Position numbers and translations under genes: made by a program | Shown: positions 9,978 through 19,886 of the stretch, in pieces | Layout of the letters: every line of letters starts with the position of its first letter | Position numbering within the stretch: position 1 is the stretch's first letter | The notes under the pieces: model-generated | Seen by the model: the letters and a program-made list of their open reading frames with translations, nothing else | Databases searched by the model: none | Told to the model about the DNA's origin: nothing | From: an uncultured Lachnospiraceae bacterium | GTDB lineage: Bacteria; Bacillota; Clostridia; Lachnospirales; Lachnospiraceae | DNA: 46,364 nucleotides | Direction of reading: 5' to 3' | NCBI GenBank assembly: GCA_947632515.1 | Contig: CANRPO010000023.1 | Location: 1-46,364 of the forward strand

Positions 9978-11290
9978 TGTTTACAACCTTAAGAAATGCG
10001 TTTAAGATCAAAGAGATCAGGAAGAAACTCATCTTTACCTTTTTGATGCTGGTTGTGATCCGTCTCGGATCACAGCTTCCTGTTCCTGGTATCAACAGAA
10101 CCTTCTTTGCAGATTGGTTCTCGCAGCAGACCGGAGACGCTTTCAATTTCTTTGATGCGTTTACGGGCGGATCGTTCTTGAATATGTCCGTCCTTGCGTT
10201 AAATATCACGCCGTATATCACATCGTCGATCATTATGCAGCTTATGACGATTGCGATCCCGAAGTTGGAAGAGATGCAGCGTGACGGCGCCGATGGCAGA
10301 AAAAAGATCGCCTCTATTACCAGATATGTGACAGTTGCCCTCGCGCTGATCGAATCTGGCGCCATGGCCATCGGTTTTGGCAGACAGGGACTTTTGGAGA
10401 CTTACAATGTCATCAACGTTCTCACGGTTATCGTGGCGCTCACCGCAGGCAGCGCGTTTTTGATGTGGATCGGCGAGAGGATCACGGAACACGGCGTGGG
10501 CAACGGTATTTCCATCGTGCTCACGATCAACATTCTGTCCCGTATGCCGCAGGACATCGCGCAGCTGTTTGAGCAGTTCGTGATCGGGAAGTCGATCGCG
10601 AAGGCCGTTGTAGCGGCGATCATCATTATCGCCATCATTGTGTTCATGGTAGTGCTTGTCATCATCCTGAACGACGGCGTGCGGAAGATCCCCGTACAGT
10701 ATGCGAAGAAGGTGCAGGGCAGGAAGATGGTCGGCGGACAGACGACGAACATTCCGCTGAAGATCAACACCTCAGGCGTTATTCCGGTCATCTTTGCATC
10801 CTCGCTGATGCAGTTGCCGGTGATCATCTGTTCCTTTTTTAATATCACGGGCACGGGTGTGTGGAGCCACATCCTGAGAGGATTAAATTCCAATTACTGG
10901 TGCAATCCGAGTCAGCCGGTCTATTCTATCGGATTGATCGTGTATGTTGTGCTGGTGATCCTCTTTGCGTACTTCTACACATCCATTACCTTCAATCCTT
11001 TGGAGATCGCGGAGAATATGAAGAAACAGGGCGGATTCATCCCGGGGATCAGACCCGGCAAGCCCACCAGCGACTATCTGAACAGACTGCTCACCTACAT
11101 TATCTTTATCGGAGCGGTAGGTCTGACGATTGTGTGCGTAGTGCCGTATTTCTTTAACGGTGTGTTCGGCGCGAGCGTATCGTTCGGCGGAACAAGCCTT
11201 ATTATCATCGTGAGCGTTGTTCTGGAGACGGTCAAGCAGATCGAATCCCAGATGCTGGTTCGTAACTATAAGGGATTTTTGAATGACTGA
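9977..11290 (+). CDS. secY: Protein translocase subunit SecY
   Basis: SecY is the channel-forming subunit of the SecYEG translocon in the cytoplasmic membrane. At 437 residues it has the expected ten hydrophobic segments. Motifs include RLGSQLPVPGIN near the first segment, the plug region rich in Gly/Phe/Asn, and the cytoplasmic loop IPVQYAKKVQGRKMVGGQ near residues 236-253. It is coupled to rplO and followed by an 85-base gap before adk. Confidence 0.98.
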   Translation: MFTTLRNAFKIKEIRKKLIFTFLMLVVIRLGSQLPVPGINRTFFADWFSQQTGDAFNFFDAFTGGSFLNMSVLALNITPYITSSIIMQLMTIAIPKLEEMQRDGADGRKKIASITRYVTVALALIESGAMAIGFGRQGLLETYNVINVLTVIVALTAGSAFLMWIGERITEHGVGNGISIVLTINILSRMPQDIAQLFEQFVIGKSIAKAVVAAIIIIAIIVFMVVLVIILNDGVRKIPVQYAKKVQGRKMVGGQTTNIPLKINTSGVIPVIFASSLMQLPVIICSFFNITGTGVWSHILRGLNSNYWCNPSQPVYSIGLIVYVVLVILFAYFYTSITFNPLEIAENMKKQGGFIPGIRPGKPTSDYLNRLLTYIIFIGAVGLTIVCVVPYFFNGVFGASVSFGGTSLIIIVSVVLETVKQIESQMLVRNYKGFLND

Positions 11291-11375
11291 TCTATAGGAT
11301 TATTGTGGGGACGAGCAGGATAACTGGTGCGTCCCTTACACTTTCATGTCTGAAAAGTAAGGAGTAGACGAAATT

Positions 11376-12020
11376 ATGAAAATTATTATGCTGGGCGCGC
11401 CCGGTGCGGGCAAAGGGACACAGGCGAAGATGATCGCGGACAAATACGGCATCCCGCACGTCTCCACGGGCGACATCTTCAGGGCGAACATCAAGAACGG
11501 CACGCAGCTCGGAATGGAGGCAAAGCAGTACATGGACAAAGGACTGCTGGTGCCGGATGAGCTGACGGTAAAGATCCTGCTTGACAGAGTGGCGCAGGAC
11601 GACTGTAAGAACGGTTATGTGCTTGACGGTTTCCCGCGCACGATCCCCCAGGCGGAGGTGCTTGACAAGGCGCTGGGAGAGCTTGGCGAGAAGATAGATT
11701 ACGCCATCGACGTGGATGTGCCGGATGAGAACATCGTAAAGAGAATGGGCGGCAGACGGGCATGCCTCTCCTGCGGCGCAACCTATCACATAGAGCATGT
11801 ACCGCCGAAGAAGGAAGGAATCTGCGACGTGTGCGGGCAGGAGCTTGTGCTCAGGGACGACGACAAGCCGGAGACGGTGCAGAACCGCCTGAACGTATAC
11901 CATGAGCAGACGCAGCCGTTGATCGAGTTCTATCAGGCCAAGGGCGTGTTAAAGACCGTGGACGGCACCAGGGATATGAAGGACGTGTTCGCGGCGATCA
12001 CGGCGATCCTAGAGGCGTAA
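11376..12020 (+). CDS. adk: Adenylate kinase, zinc-lid type
   Basis: This enzyme interconverts ATP + AMP and 2 ADP in the cytoplasm. The P-loop GAPGAGKGTQ spans residues 7-16 and DGFPRT is at about 84-89. The lid carries four cysteines (C130, C133, C150, C153) that form the structural zinc site of Gram-positive adenylate kinases. Length is 214 residues. Only four bases separate it from map. A 6-bp hairpin (about 11306-11333) lies in the secY-adk gap. Confidence 0.98.
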   Translation: MKIIMLGAPGAGKGTQAKMIADKYGIPHVSTGDIFRANIKNGTQLGMEAKQYMDKGLLVPDELTVKILLDRVAQDDCKNGYVLDGFPRTIPQAEVLDKALGELGEKIDYAIDVDVPDENIVKRMGGRRACLSCGATYHIEHVPPKKEGICDVCGQELVLRDDDKPETVQNRLNVYHEQTQPLIEFYQAKGVLKTVDGTRDMKDVFAAITAILEA

Positions 12021-12024
12021 GACT

Positions 12025-12786
12025 ATGGCGATCACGATCAAATCTCCGAGAGAAATCGAATTGATGCGGGAGGCCGGCAGACTCCTCAGTCTGGTACACG
12101 ACGAGCTGGCTAAGATGATCCGCCCGGGCATTTCCACGAAACAGATCGACAGGGTGTGCGAGGAGATCATCAGAAGTTACGGATGCACCCCCAATTTCCT
12201 GCACTATCAGGGTTATCCCGCGTCGGTGTGCGTCTCCGTAAACGACGAGGTCGTGCACGGGATCCCAAACGATAAGCGCATCATACAGGAGGGCGACATT
12301 GTCAGCCTGGATATGGGGCTGATCTACCACGGTTACCACTCCGACGCCGCGAGAACGCACGCGGTGGGAGAGATCAGTCCGGAGGCGCGGAAACTGATCG
12401 AGGTGACGAGGCAGAGTTTCTACGAGGGTATCAAGATGGCGCGGGCGGGGATGCACTTGCACGACATCTCCAACGCCATCGCGGACTATGTGACTCCCTA
12501 CGGCTACGGTATCGTCAGGGCGCTGGTGGGACACGGCATCGGGACGAGATTGCACGAGGAACCCCAGATCCCCAATTTCGCACAGAGACGGAAAGGCCCG
12601 AAACTGCGGGCGGGTATGACATTGGCGGTGGAGCCGATGATCAATATGGGCACGGCGGATGTAGAGTGGCTGGACGACGACTGGACGGTGGTTTCCGCGG
12701 ATCACTCGCTGTCCGCGCACTATGAGAACACGATATTGATCACGGAGGGCGAGCCAGAGATCCTGACCCTCGGGACGATACCGTAG
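12025..12786 (+). CDS. map: Methionine aminopeptidase, type I
   Basis: It removes the N-terminal methionine from nascent proteins. The five metal ligands are visible in their contexts: SLDMGLIYHGYHSDAAR (two Asp), GHGIGTRLHEEP (His), LAVEPMIN (Glu) and HYENTILITEG (Glu). The protein is 253 residues and lacks the N-terminal zinc or SH3 extension. It follows adk directly, as in most Firmicutes. Confidence 0.98.
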   Translation: MAITIKSPREIELMREAGRLLSLVHDELAKMIRPGISTKQIDRVCEEIIRSYGCTPNFLHYQGYPASVCVSVNDEVVHGIPNDKRIIQEGDIVSLDMGLIYHGYHSDAARTHAVGEISPEARKLIEVTRQSFYEGIKMARAGMHLHDISNAIADYVTPYGYGIVRALVGHGIGTRLHEEPQIPNFAQRRKGPKLRAGMTLAVEPMINMGTADVEWLDDDWTVVSADHSLSAHYENTILITEGEPEILTLGTIP

Positions 12787-12845
12787 CGGCCGGCCGGGAA
12801 AACAGGGCAGCTTTTCTACTAATATAAATATATATATAGAAAGAG

Positions 12846-13115
12846 ATGGATCATACGGTTATGATAGGAATGCTTGCCGTATCGCGGGCAGGACACGACA
12901 GAGGGTGCGTTTACGTCATTGTCGGCGAGACAGACGAATATGTATACTTGGCCGACGGGCGCACGAGGACGACGGGACGGCCGAAACGAAAAAACCGGAA
13001 ACACATTCAGGTCATCGGGAAGGTACGGTTGGAAAAGCCGGCTGACGGCTTTAAAGATTTAGAGATCAAGAGGACAATCAAAATTTATCAGGAGGGAGCA
13101 AATGTCAAAAGCTGA
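12846..13115 (+). CDS. KOW-domain RNA-binding protein (L14e-like)
   Basis: A basic 89-residue protein encoded between map and infA. The N-terminal half reads like a KOW/SH3-like fold ([21 protein letters not shown], then VYLADGRTR), followed by a lysine/arginine-rich stretch. Proteins of this kind in this position are common in Clostridia and are annotated as KOW or L14e-like; their role is not established. It overlaps infA by 14 bases, so the two are probably translated together. Confidence 0.8.
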   Translation: MDHTVMIGMLAVSRAGHDRGCVYVIVGETDEYVYLADGRTRTTGRPKRKNRKHIQVIGKVRLEKPADGFKDLEIKRTIKIYQEGANVKS

Positions 13116-13320
13116 TGTAATCGAAATCGAAGGAACAGTCATTGAGAAACTGCCGAACACCATGTTTCAGGTCGAACTGGAAAACGGGCATGTAGTGCTG
13201 GCGCATATCAGTGGAAAGCTGCGGCAGAATTTTATCCGCATTCTTCCCGGAGACAAAGTGACATTGGAGCTGTCGCCCTACGATCTGTCCAAAGGCAGGA
13301 TCATTTGGCGCGACAAGTAG
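13102..13320 (+). CDS. infA: Translation initiation factor IF-1
   Basis: IF-1 is an OB-fold protein that occupies the A site during initiation. [19 protein letters not shown] and the [17 protein letters not shown] region are typical. The length of 72 residues is exact for the family. GGAGGG precedes the ATG, inside the end of the upstream KOW gene. Confidence 0.98.
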   Translation: MSKADVIEIEGTVIEKLPNTMFQVELENGHVVLAHISGKLRQNFIRILPGDKVTLELSPYDLSKGRIIWRDK

Positions 13321-13359
13321 AAGGCGAATAAAAGACCGAAAAAGCCTGTAAAAAACCCC

Positions 13360-13388
13360 TTGCCAAATCATAGGCGGAATGGTATAAT
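13360..13388 (+). promoter_or_regulatory. Internal sigma-A promoter before rpmJ
   Basis: TTGCCA at 13360-13365 and TATAAT at 13383-13388 are 17 bases apart. It could supply extra transcription of rpmJ, the alpha-operon ribosomal genes and rpoA independent of the upstream promoter. Confidence 0.75.
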
Positions 13389-13421
13389 GTAAAACGGTCT
13401 TTTTTGAAAGGAGGGTTTGAG

Positions 13422-13535
13422 ATGAAGGTAAGATCATCAGTAAAACCGATTTGCGAAAAGTGCAAGATCATTAAAAGAAAAGGAAAGATCAGAGTGATCT
13501 GTGAGAATCCGAAACATAAGCAGGTGCAAGGTTAA
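13422..13535 (+). CDS. rpmJ: 50S ribosomal protein L36, zinc type
   Basis: A 37-residue protein too short for most ORF cut-offs. It starts [15 protein letters not shown] and has the CxxC pair plus a third Cys and a His (VICENPKH) of the zinc-binding form. L36 binds domain V/VI of 23S rRNA. AAAGGAGGG is upstream. Confidence 0.97.
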   Translation: MKVRSSVKPICEKCKIIKRKGKIRVICENPKHKQVQG

Positions 13536-13729
13536 TCCCCGAAAGGTTATAGATATAACGGGGTTCCTATATTCGAGAGAGCCCATAGGAGATAACTTTT
13601 TGATACCAGACCTTATGTTTGGAAAGATCGGATCACTCTGATCCGATTGGGTAGAACCTACCCCAGTCAATTAGTGTCATGTATACGGCAGTATACAAAT
13701 TATGAAACAGGAAGATGGAGGAAACGTAA
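13536..13729 (+). promoter_or_regulatory. Structured spacer, possible leader of rpsM-rpsK-rpsD
   Basis: This 194-base spacer has two clear hairpins: one in the segment around 13628-13648 (GATCGGATC with a near-mirror GATCCGAT) and GTATAC-GGCA-GTATAC at about 13681-13696. It ends in GGAGG before rpsM. In other bacteria S4 or other proteins bind upstream of rpsM; whether this spacer does that is inference. Confidence 0.4.
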
Positions 13730-14098
13730 ATGGCTCGTATTGCAGGTGTTGATTTGCCGAGAGAAAAGCGTGTAGAGATCGGATTGACTTATATCTACGG
13801 CATCGGTAGAACAAGCTCAAACAAGATTCTTGAGGCGGCTAATGTGAATCCTGATACCCGTGTCAGAGAGCTGACGGACGACGAGGTGAAGAGGATCGCG
13901 GAAGTGATCGAGAAAGATTACATGGTGGAAGGCGATCTGAGAAGAGAGGTGGCTCTCAACATCAAGCGTCTTCAGGAGATCGGCTGCTACAGAGGTATTC
14001 GTCACAGGAAGGGACTTCCGGTTCGCGGTCAGAGAACAAAGACCAACGCCAGAACAAGAAAAGGTCCTAAGAGAACAGTGGCGAACAAGAAGAAGTAA
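13730..14098 (+). CDS. rpsM: 30S ribosomal protein S13
   Basis: S13 lies in the 30S head and contacts the P-site tRNA and 50S bridges. [26 protein letters not shown] at the start and the basic C-terminal tail ([14 protein letters not shown]) are diagnostic. Length is 122 residues. GGAGG precedes the ATG. Confidence 0.98.
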   Translation: MARIAGVDLPREKRVEIGLTYIYGIGRTSSNKILEAANVNPDTRVRELTDDEVKRIAEVIEKDYMVEGDLRREVALNIKRLQEIGCYRGIRHRKGLPVRGQRTKTNARTRKGPKRTVANKKK

Positions 14099-14137
14099 CA
14101 GAAACCAGTAGAAAGTGAGAAAGTAGGTTAGTTTATT

Positions 14138-14533
14138 ATGGCTAAAAAAGTTACCAAAAAAGTGACAAAAAAGCGTGTAAAGAAAAACGTTGAACGTGGA
14201 CAGGCACATATCCAGTCTTCTTTTAACAATACCATCGTTACCCTGACGGATACCGAAGGTAACGCGTTGAGCTGGGCAAGTGCGGGTGGTCTTGGTTTTA
14301 GAGGTTCAAGGAAATCTACTCCCTATGCGGCGCAGATGGCTGCAGAGACAGCGGCTAAAGCCGCTTTGATTCATGGTTTGAAGACAGTTGACGTGATGGT
14401 GAAAGGACCGGGTTCGGGCCGTGAGGCTGCGATCCGCGCATTGCAGGCGTGCGGTCTGGAGGTGACCAGTATCCGCGATGTGACGGCTGTGCCTCACAAC
14501 GGATGCCGTCCGCCTAAGAGACGGCGCGTCTAG
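14138..14533 (+). CDS. rpsK: 30S ribosomal protein S11
   Basis: S11 forms part of the mRNA exit region on the 30S platform. The family core is seen in [27 protein letters not shown] and the C-terminal [13 protein letters not shown]. Length is 131 residues. The ribosome binding site is weak (GTAGG-like), unusual in this cluster. Confidence 0.98.
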   Translation: MAKKVTKKVTKKRVKKNVERGQAHIQSSFNNTIVTLTDTEGNALSWASAGGLGFRGSRKSTPYAAQMAAETAAKAALIHGLKTVDVMVKGPGSGREAAIRALQACGLEVTSIRDVTAVPHNGCRPPKRRRV

Positions 14534-14535
14534 TC

Positions 14536-14590
14536 GGAGAAATTTGCGAATGCAAATATCTCCAGAGAACCGCTTGCGCGATTCTCAGCG
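14536..14590 (+). repeat. Tandem palindromes between rpsK and rpsD
   Basis: Two hairpins follow the rpsK stop. The first pairs GGAGA..TTTGC with GCAAA..TCTCC around a GAAT loop. The second has GAGAA/TTCTC arms around CCGCTTGCGCGA. They resemble the GAGAA...TTCTC palindrome between rpsH and rplF. There is no T-run, so they are not typical terminators. Confidence 0.55.
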
Positions 14591-14676
14591 GGTTGTGGCA
14601 GTAGGTAGCGTATTGGAAACTTTGGAAGAAGGCGCGGTGCGCTGTAAACAAAATTATATGAGAGGAGCCGAAGAAA

Positions 14677-15270
14677 ATGGCAGTAAACAGAGTCCCTGTA
14701 TTGAAGAGATGCAGATCGCTTGAGTTGGATCCCATCTATCTGGGATACGACAAGAAATCCAAGAGAAAGAATATGAGAGCGGGCAAGAAGGTCAGCGAGT
14801 ACGGCCTGCAGCTCAGAGAGAAACAGAAAGCAAAATTCATCTATGGCGTGTTGGAGAAGCCTTTCAGAAACTATTATAAGAAGGCCGATCGCATGAAGGG
14901 TATGACCGGTGAGAATCTGATGGTCATGCTGGAGAGCAGACTGGACAGCGTAGTGTTCAGAATGGGTTTTGCGAGAACAAGAAGAGAGGCAAGACAGGTC
15001 GTAGGCCACAAGCATTTTCTTGTGAACGGCAAGGCGGTCAATATACCCTCCTATCTGGTCAAGGCCGGCGACGTGATCGAGGTTCGCGAGAAATCCAGAT
15101 CCCTGCAGCGCTATAAGGATATACTTGAGGTGACGGCAGGAAGGCTTGTACCCGAGTGGATCGAGGTAGATCAGGACGCATTTAAGGGAACGATCAAATA
15201 TCTCCCGACGAGAGAGATGATCGACGTCCCGGTAGACGAGATGCTTATTGTCGAGTTGTACTCCAAGTAA
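14677..15270 (+). CDS. rpsD: 30S ribosomal protein S4
   Basis: S4 is a primary 16S rRNA binder and often an autogenous translational repressor. It carries an S4 RNA-binding domain ([35 protein letters not shown], around residues 88-122). At 197 residues it is near the usual 200. It lacks the N-terminal zinc Cys cluster of some S4 proteins. GAGGAG precedes the ATG. Confidence 0.98.
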   Translation: MAVNRVPVLKRCRSLELDPIYLGYDKKSKRKNMRAGKKVSEYGLQLREKQKAKFIYGVLEKPFRNYYKKADRMKGMTGENLMVMLESRLDSVVFRMGFARTRREARQVVGHKHFLVNGKAVNIPSYLVKAGDVIEVREKSRSLQRYKDILEVTAGRLVPEWIEVDQDAFKGTIKYLPTREMIDVPVDEMLIVELYSK

Positions 15271-15300
15271 TTATCGTGTTTGGCAAAGGAGGGTATTGGC

Positions 15301-16260
15301 GTGTTTGATTTTGAGAGACCTAACATTGAGGTCGCGGAGATCTCAGAAGATAAGAAGTATGGCAGATTTGTAGTTGAACCGTTAGAGAGAGGCTACGGTA
15401 TTACCCTTGGGAATTCTCTGAGAAGGATCATGCTTTCTTCTTTACCGGGCGCAGCAGTCAGTCAAGTTAAAATTGAGGGCGTCCTGCACGAGTTCAGCTC
15501 TATTCCCGGTGTGAAGGAAGATGTCACGGAGATCATCATGAACATCAAGAGCCTCGCGATCAAGAATAGCAGCGATACCAATGAGCCTAAGACGGCGTAC
15601 ATCGAGTATGAGGGAGAAGGCGTTGTCAGAGCGTCCGATATTCAGGTGGATCAGGATATCGAGATCTTAAACCCTGACCTGGTCATTGCCACATTGAGCG
15701 GCAAGGATACAAAATTATACATGGAATTGACGATCACCAAAGGAAGAGGGTATGTCAGCTCCGACAGGAACAAGACGGAAGATCTTCCCATTGGCGTGAT
15801 CGCGGTGGATTCTATTTACACTCCGGTGGAGAGAGTGAATGTGACCGTGGAGAACACTCGTGTCGGCCAGATCACCGACTTTGATAAGCTGACCATGGAC
15901 GTGTACACGAACGGCACGCTGGAGCCGGACGAGGCGGTCAGCCTTGCGGCGAAGGTGCTGAGCGAGCATCTGAGCCTTTTCATCGATCTTTCCGAGAATG
16001 CCAGAACCGCGGAGGTGATGGTGGAGAAAGAGGACGACGAGAAGGAGAAAGTGCTGGAGATGAGCATTGACGAGCTTGAGCTGTCTGTGCGCTCCTACAA
16101 CTGCCTGAAAAGAGCCGGTATCAACACGGTGGAGGAACTGACCAACAAGACCTCCGAGGACATGATGAAAGTCCGCAATCTGGGGCGCAAGTCCCTCGAG
16201 GAAGTCTTGGCAAAATTAAAGGAGTTAGGCTTGCAGCTCAATCCGAGCGACGAGGCTTAA
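15301..16260 (+). CDS. rpoA: DNA-directed RNA polymerase alpha subunit
   Basis: Alpha dimerises to scaffold RNA polymerase and its C-terminal domain contacts UP elements and activators. I place the start at GTG 15301 because the AAGGAGGG site sits seven bases before it; an in-frame TTG at 15280 would put that site inside the gene. The protein then begins [11 protein letters not shown], as in relatives. The N-terminal assembly domain has [21 protein letters not shown]. The C-terminal domain begins near [16 protein letters not shown]. Length is 319 residues. Confidence 0.97.
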   Translation: MFDFERPNIEVAEISEDKKYGRFVVEPLERGYGITLGNSLRRIMLSSLPGAAVSQVKIEGVLHEFSSIPGVKEDVTEIIMNIKSLAIKNSSDTNEPKTAYIEYEGEGVVRASDIQVDQDIEILNPDLVIATLSGKDTKLYMELTITKGRGYVSSDRNKTEDLPIGVIAVDSIYTPVERVNVTVENTRVGQITDFDKLTMDVYTNGTLEPDEAVSLAAKVLSEHLSLFIDLSENARTAEVMVEKEDDEKEKVLEMSIDELELSVRSYNCLKRAGINTVEELTNKTSEDMMKVRNLGRKSLEEVLAKLKELGLQLNPSDEA

Positions 16261-16412
16261 ACATATGGAAGGCACGTAGGGTAAGTCCGATGAGCGCCGA
16301 TGTGTCTGCTCATAAATGGAACTGTCAACGCATTCGGTGAGTAAGCCCAAAGAGCGTCGCCGTATGTACACCATGCGCGGGAGAGAACTCCCCGGTGAGA
16401 AAGGAGCCTGTT

Positions 16413-16949
16413 ATGGCAAAATACAGAAAACTCGGCAGACCATCTGACCAGAGAAAGGCATTGCTCAGAAGTCAGGTAACGGCTTTGCTGTACAACGGCA
16501 AGATCATTACCACAGAGGCGAGAGCAAAAGAAGTGCGCAAGATCGCGGAAGGGCTGATCACGCTGGCTGTTAAGGAGAAAGACAACTTTGAGACCGTCAA
16601 GGTCACCGCCAAGGTGCCCCGCAAGGACAAGGACGGCAAGAGAGTTAAAGAAGTGAAGGACGGTAAGAAAGTCACCGTGTACGATACGGTCGAGAAGGAG
16701 ATCAAGAAGGATCTGCCCTCCAGACTGCACGCGAGAAGACAGATGTTAAGGGTGCTCTACCCTGTGACGGAAGTGCCCAAGGCAGCTGCCGGAAGGAAGA
16801 GAGGCACGAAGGAAGTCGATCTGGCGGCGAAACTTTTCGACGAGTACGGCGCTAAGTATGCAGGCCGCAACGGCGGTTACACGAGGATCATCAAGATCGG
16901 ACCCCGTAAGGGAGACGCCGCAATGGAAGTAGTTCTTGAGCTGGTGTAG
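16413..16949 (+). CDS. rplQ: 50S ribosomal protein L17, expanded form
   Basis: L17 sits near the tunnel exit. The family core is split: residues 1-56 ([20 protein letters not shown]...) and the C-terminal part ([24 protein letters not shown]) are normal. Between them lie about 50 extra lysine-rich residues (around 60-105) and a second short insertion near 120-138. Total length is 178 instead of about 115-130. The start at 16413 is set by AAAGGAG; an in-frame GTG at 16395 lies upstream of it. A 152-base spacer separates it from rpoA. Confidence 0.95.
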   Translation: MAKYRKLGRPSDQRKALLRSQVTALLYNGKIITTEARAKEVRKIAEGLITLAVKEKDNFETVKVTAKVPRKDKDGKRVKEVKDGKKVTVYDTVEKEIKKDLPSRLHARRQMLRVLYPVTEVPKAAAGRKRGTKEVDLAAKLFDEYGAKYAGRNGGYTRIIKIGPRKGDAAMEVVLELV

Positions 16950-16991
16950 GCCGAAGGAATGACGCGGTAAATGATATGGTATGAAAAGGGA

Positions 16992-17032
16992 AGAGCCAAA
17001 AGTCGTTTTAAATGACTTTTGGCTCTCTTTTT
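16992..17032 (+). terminator. Rho-independent terminator after rplQ
   Basis: A perfect 13-bp stem (16992-17004 with 17014-17026) and nine-base loop are followed by CTTTTT. It closes the ribosomal transcription block and, read from the other side, also faces the convergent transducer gene. Confidence 0.92.
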
Positions 17033-17062
17033 ACAGCTATCTGTAAGGCGAACGCCGTATCG

Positions 17063-17839
17063 CTATTTCGCATTGTTCATCTTGTCAATGGACGCGGAGA
17101 TCTTATTGGCGGATTCCGTGATGTGCTTATAAATATCGGAGGACTGTCTGGAGAACTCGCCCATCTGCTTTGCGATAATGCCGAAACCCGCGCCGGCGGC
17201 ACCGACTCTGGCAGTCTCGATGGCGGCGTTCAGCGCCATGATGGACTGTCTGGAGGAGATCGTCTCCAGTTCCTTCGTGCACTGCTTGATCTCGCCGATT
17301 GTCTCCGTGGCGGTCTGCAGTTCGTTCTCCCAGATGTTCAGCTTTTTGTACTCGGTAGCGTTCATGTATTCCTGCTTGACGATGCGGTTGACAACGTCCT
17401 CCAACAGGGCCGACGCCGCGTAGATGGATTTCTCCGGGCGCACGGGCACTTTTTTCACAGCGGCCACATAAGCCTTCGGGTCAATGCCAAGCTCCTGCGC
17501 GATCTGGGCAAACTTTTCTTCGTCCGGAGGGGTGGGGAGCACCTGCCCGCCGATCACGGAGCCGAGTTTCTCGCCGTTTAACACGATGTCGATGGAGAAG
17601 TCCATCAGTCCGGCATGGCACTCGTAGGTTCCCTTGCCCTCCTGATCGCATTTCACACAGCGCTTGGAGCCTTCGGCGCAGCCGCGGGTATATTTCATGC
17701 AGAAATCCGTGAAGTTGCTGCCCTCCGTTATGTATTTGCCGTCATTGTCCACTGCGATCGCCGCCAGACCCGTGGCGTCGGAAAAGGCGTCCTGGATCTT
17801 CTGCAGTATCTTCAAATCCATAAAATCTGTAAGTTTCAC
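17063..17839 (-). CDS. Soluble PocR-domain chemotaxis transducer
   Basis: The N-terminal part (about residues 5-155) is a PocR-type sensory domain. Its cysteine cluster has C47, C54, C61, C64 and C74 in the sequence CMKYTRGCAEGSKRCVKC and TYECHAG. The C-terminal part ends with a short MCP signalling tip (SIMALNAAIETARVGAAGAGFG, residues about 199-220). There is no signal peptide or membrane segment, so it should act in the cytoplasm on CheA/CheW. The start is GTG at 17839, seven bases after AAGGAGG; a TTG two codons earlier is too close to that site. The signalling region is far shorter than that of a standard MCP. Ligand unknown; PocR domains sense small organic compounds in known cases. Confidence 0.85.
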   Translation of the reverse strand: MKLTDFMDLKILQKIQDAFSDATGLAAIAVDNDGKYITEGSNFTDFCMKYTRGCAEGSKRCVKCDQEGKGTYECHAGLMDFSIDIVLNGEKLGSVIGGQVLPTPPDEEKFAQIAQELGIDPKAYVAAVKKVPVRPEKSIYAASALLEDVVNRIVKQEYMNATEYKKLNIWENELQTATETIGEIKQCTKELETISSRQSIMALNAAIETARVGAAGAGFGIIAKQMGEFSRQSSDIYKHITESANKISASIDKMNNAK

Positions 17840-18004
17840 AACCAATCCTCCTTAGGTTTCTATAATACAAACAAGAGTATGCTTGCCGCGGACAGAGCGG
17901 TTTATCTTAAAACGCTCTCCCAAGCACTATTTTACCATAACTTTTTTACAAATGAAAGAGGATTTATTTTGATATTTCGTCAGCCTGCCCGGCGTATTGC
18001 ACTA

Positions 18005-18013
18005 GGGGGGGGG
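18005..18013 (+). repeat. G9 homopolymer tract upstream of the chemoreceptor gene
   Basis: Nine consecutive G residues lie in the divergent intergenic region, 17 bases upstream of the candidate -35 of the receptor gene. It is one of three G9 tracts in the window. Confidence 0.9.
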
Positions 18014-18030
18014 TCATTATCATTTTTTGC

Positions 18031-18059
18031 TGTACATTTTCAACAAATTGTAATATAAT
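18031..18059 (+). promoter_or_regulatory. Candidate promoter of the chemoreceptor gene
   Basis: TGTACA at 18031-18036 (four of six matches to the -35 consensus) and TATAAT at 18054-18059 have a 17-base spacer. TTGCTG at 18027 with TAATAT at 18051 (18-base spacer) is an alternative reading of the same stretch. Confidence 0.5.
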
Positions 18060-18110
18060 AAAACCACTTGGTATATAAAATATTATATTTGTGGAGGAGA
18101 AATTCGAGAG

Positions 18111-19811
18111 ATGAAACTAAAACAAAAGATTTTGCTGATTTCGATCGCGCCGATTGTGTTGCTTGGGGTGGTAATGCTGTGGGTGAGCAATAAGAGAATC
18201 AACGCGGTCCTGACGTCAGCGATCGAGAACGGGTTGCGCGGAGCGGCGATTTCCGTGTTGGATTCTCTGGAGGAGATCAACGACGAGGCGTTCTACATCG
18301 GTGAGGACGACGAGCTGTACAAGGGCGATTACAACATCACGCAGCATACGAGGCTGGCGGATGAACTTCGCAACAGCGCCAAGACGGATATCACGATCTT
18401 CTATGGCGATACGCGCTACATGACTTCCGTGGTTGACGAGAGCGGCAACCGCGTCCTCAGGACGCAGGCGGGCGAGGCCGTCGTCAACACCGTATTGCAG
18501 GGCGGGAAGGACTACTTTTCGACGGATGTGGTGGTCGTAGGGCAGGACTATTTTGGCTACTATGTTCCGCTCACCGACGAGACGACGGGACAGATCGTCG
18601 GCATGGTATTTGCCGGCATGTCGCAGGCGGACGCCAAGAATCAGATCAGAAGCATTACATATCTGATCGTGGGTATCATTGTGGTTGTCGCACTCGTGTG
18701 CGTTGTGCTGATCTTCACGATTGTCAACAAGATGGTCAAGAACATTACGGAGGGTGTGAGCGCTCTGTCGCGGCTCTCGGAAGGAAAACTCAACGTACAG
18801 CTGAGCGAGGCCCAGTTGAAGAGCAAGGATGAGATCGGGGATATCAGCCGCGCCATCAACAAGCTGAAGAGCAATCTGACAGATATTATCTCCGCGATCA
18901 AGGACGACAGCAACACGCTTTTGAGCGCGTCCGAGCAGCTGAGCGAGAAGACCAGCGACACGAGCAATCACGTCGAGCAGATGGAGAAAGCGGTCGGGGA
19001 GATCGCCATCGGCGCGGGGAGTCAGGCGGAGGAGACGCAGGACGCTACCGAGAATATCATCGTGATGGGCAACATGATCGAGGAGACGGTCGAGGAGCTG
19101 GGCAATCTGAGCGAGAGCGCAAAGTCCATGAAGGAGCGCGGCGAGGCCGCGATCAAGGCGCTGCGTGAGCTGCAGTCCACCAACGAGAAGACGAGTTCTT
19201 CCATTGACATTATCTATGAGCAGACGAATGTGACCAACGAATCCGCACAGAAGATCAAGGAGGCTACGGCGCTGATCACGAACATCGCGGAGGAGACGAA
19301 TCTGCTGTCGCTGAACGCATCTATTGAGGCGGCGCGGGCAGGCGAACAGGGCAGAGGCTTTGCCGTAGTCGCTGCGCAGATCCAGAAGCTGGCCGAGCAG
19401 TCCAACGAATCCGCGAAACAGATCGAGCGGATCATTCTCTCCCTGATCGAAGATTCGGACAAATCTGTTGAGACTATGAACGAAGTCAAGGAGATCATGG
19501 AGAAACAGAGCGAAAATGTCACGAACACGAACAAGCAGGTCATGGATCTTCTGCAGAATGTGGAAGAGTCGCTGGCCGGCATCGAGGAAGTGGTCGAGAA
19601 GACCAACAAGATCAACGACGCGCGCAGCAGCGTGGTAGACACGGTGCAGAATCTGTCGGCGATCGCGCAGGAGAATGCGGCGAGCTCCCAGCAGACGTCG
19701 GCCTCCGTCACGGAGATCAGCGGTATCGTCGTGGAGATCGCCAACAACGCGGTGGATCTGAAGGACATCTCCAACAGGCTGGATGACAGCATGTCGATGT
19801 TTGAAATGTAG
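18111..19811 (+). CDS. Methyl-accepting chemotaxis protein
   Basis: A 566-residue transmembrane receptor. The first membrane segment is at about residues 7-25, the extracellular part at 26-182 looks like a single Cache-type domain (contains [23 protein letters not shown]), the second membrane segment is at 183-205 and a HAMP domain follows (about 205-260). The signalling hairpin tip is at about 394-418 ([27 protein letters not shown]). No CheR-tethering pentapeptide is present at the C-terminus (ends SMSMFEM). GGAGG precedes the start. It is transcribed away from the PocR transducer, and both probably feed the same CheA/CheW array. Confidence 0.95.
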   Translation: MKLKQKILLISIAPIVLLGVVMLWVSNKRINAVLTSAIENGLRGAAISVLDSLEEINDEAFYIGEDDELYKGDYNITQHTRLADELRNSAKTDITIFYGDTRYMTSVVDESGNRVLRTQAGEAVVNTVLQGGKDYFSTDVVVVGQDYFGYYVPLTDETTGQIVGMVFAGMSQADAKNQIRSITYLIVGIIVVVALVCVVLIFTIVNKMVKNITEGVSALSRLSEGKLNVQLSEAQLKSKDEIGDISRAINKLKSNLTDIISAIKDDSNTLLSASEQLSEKTSDTSNHVEQMEKAVGEIAIGAGSQAEETQDATENIIVMGNMIEETVEELGNLSESAKSMKERGEAAIKALRELQSTNEKTSSSIDIIYEQTNVTNESAQKIKEATALITNIAEETNLLSLNASIEAARAGEQGRGFAVVAAQIQKLAEQSNESAKQIERIILSLIEDSDKSVETMNEVKEIMEKQSENVTNTNKQVMDLLQNVEESLAGIEEVVEKTNKINDARSSVVDTVQNLSAIAQENAASSQQTSASVTEISGIVVEIANNAVDLKDISNRLDDSMSMFEM

Positions 19812-19886
19812 CGGAAAAATCTGCCGGAGCAGATATTTCCGGAAGTCAAGTTGGGGAAATTGCAGGCGATTCCCGCAGGAGCGGGA

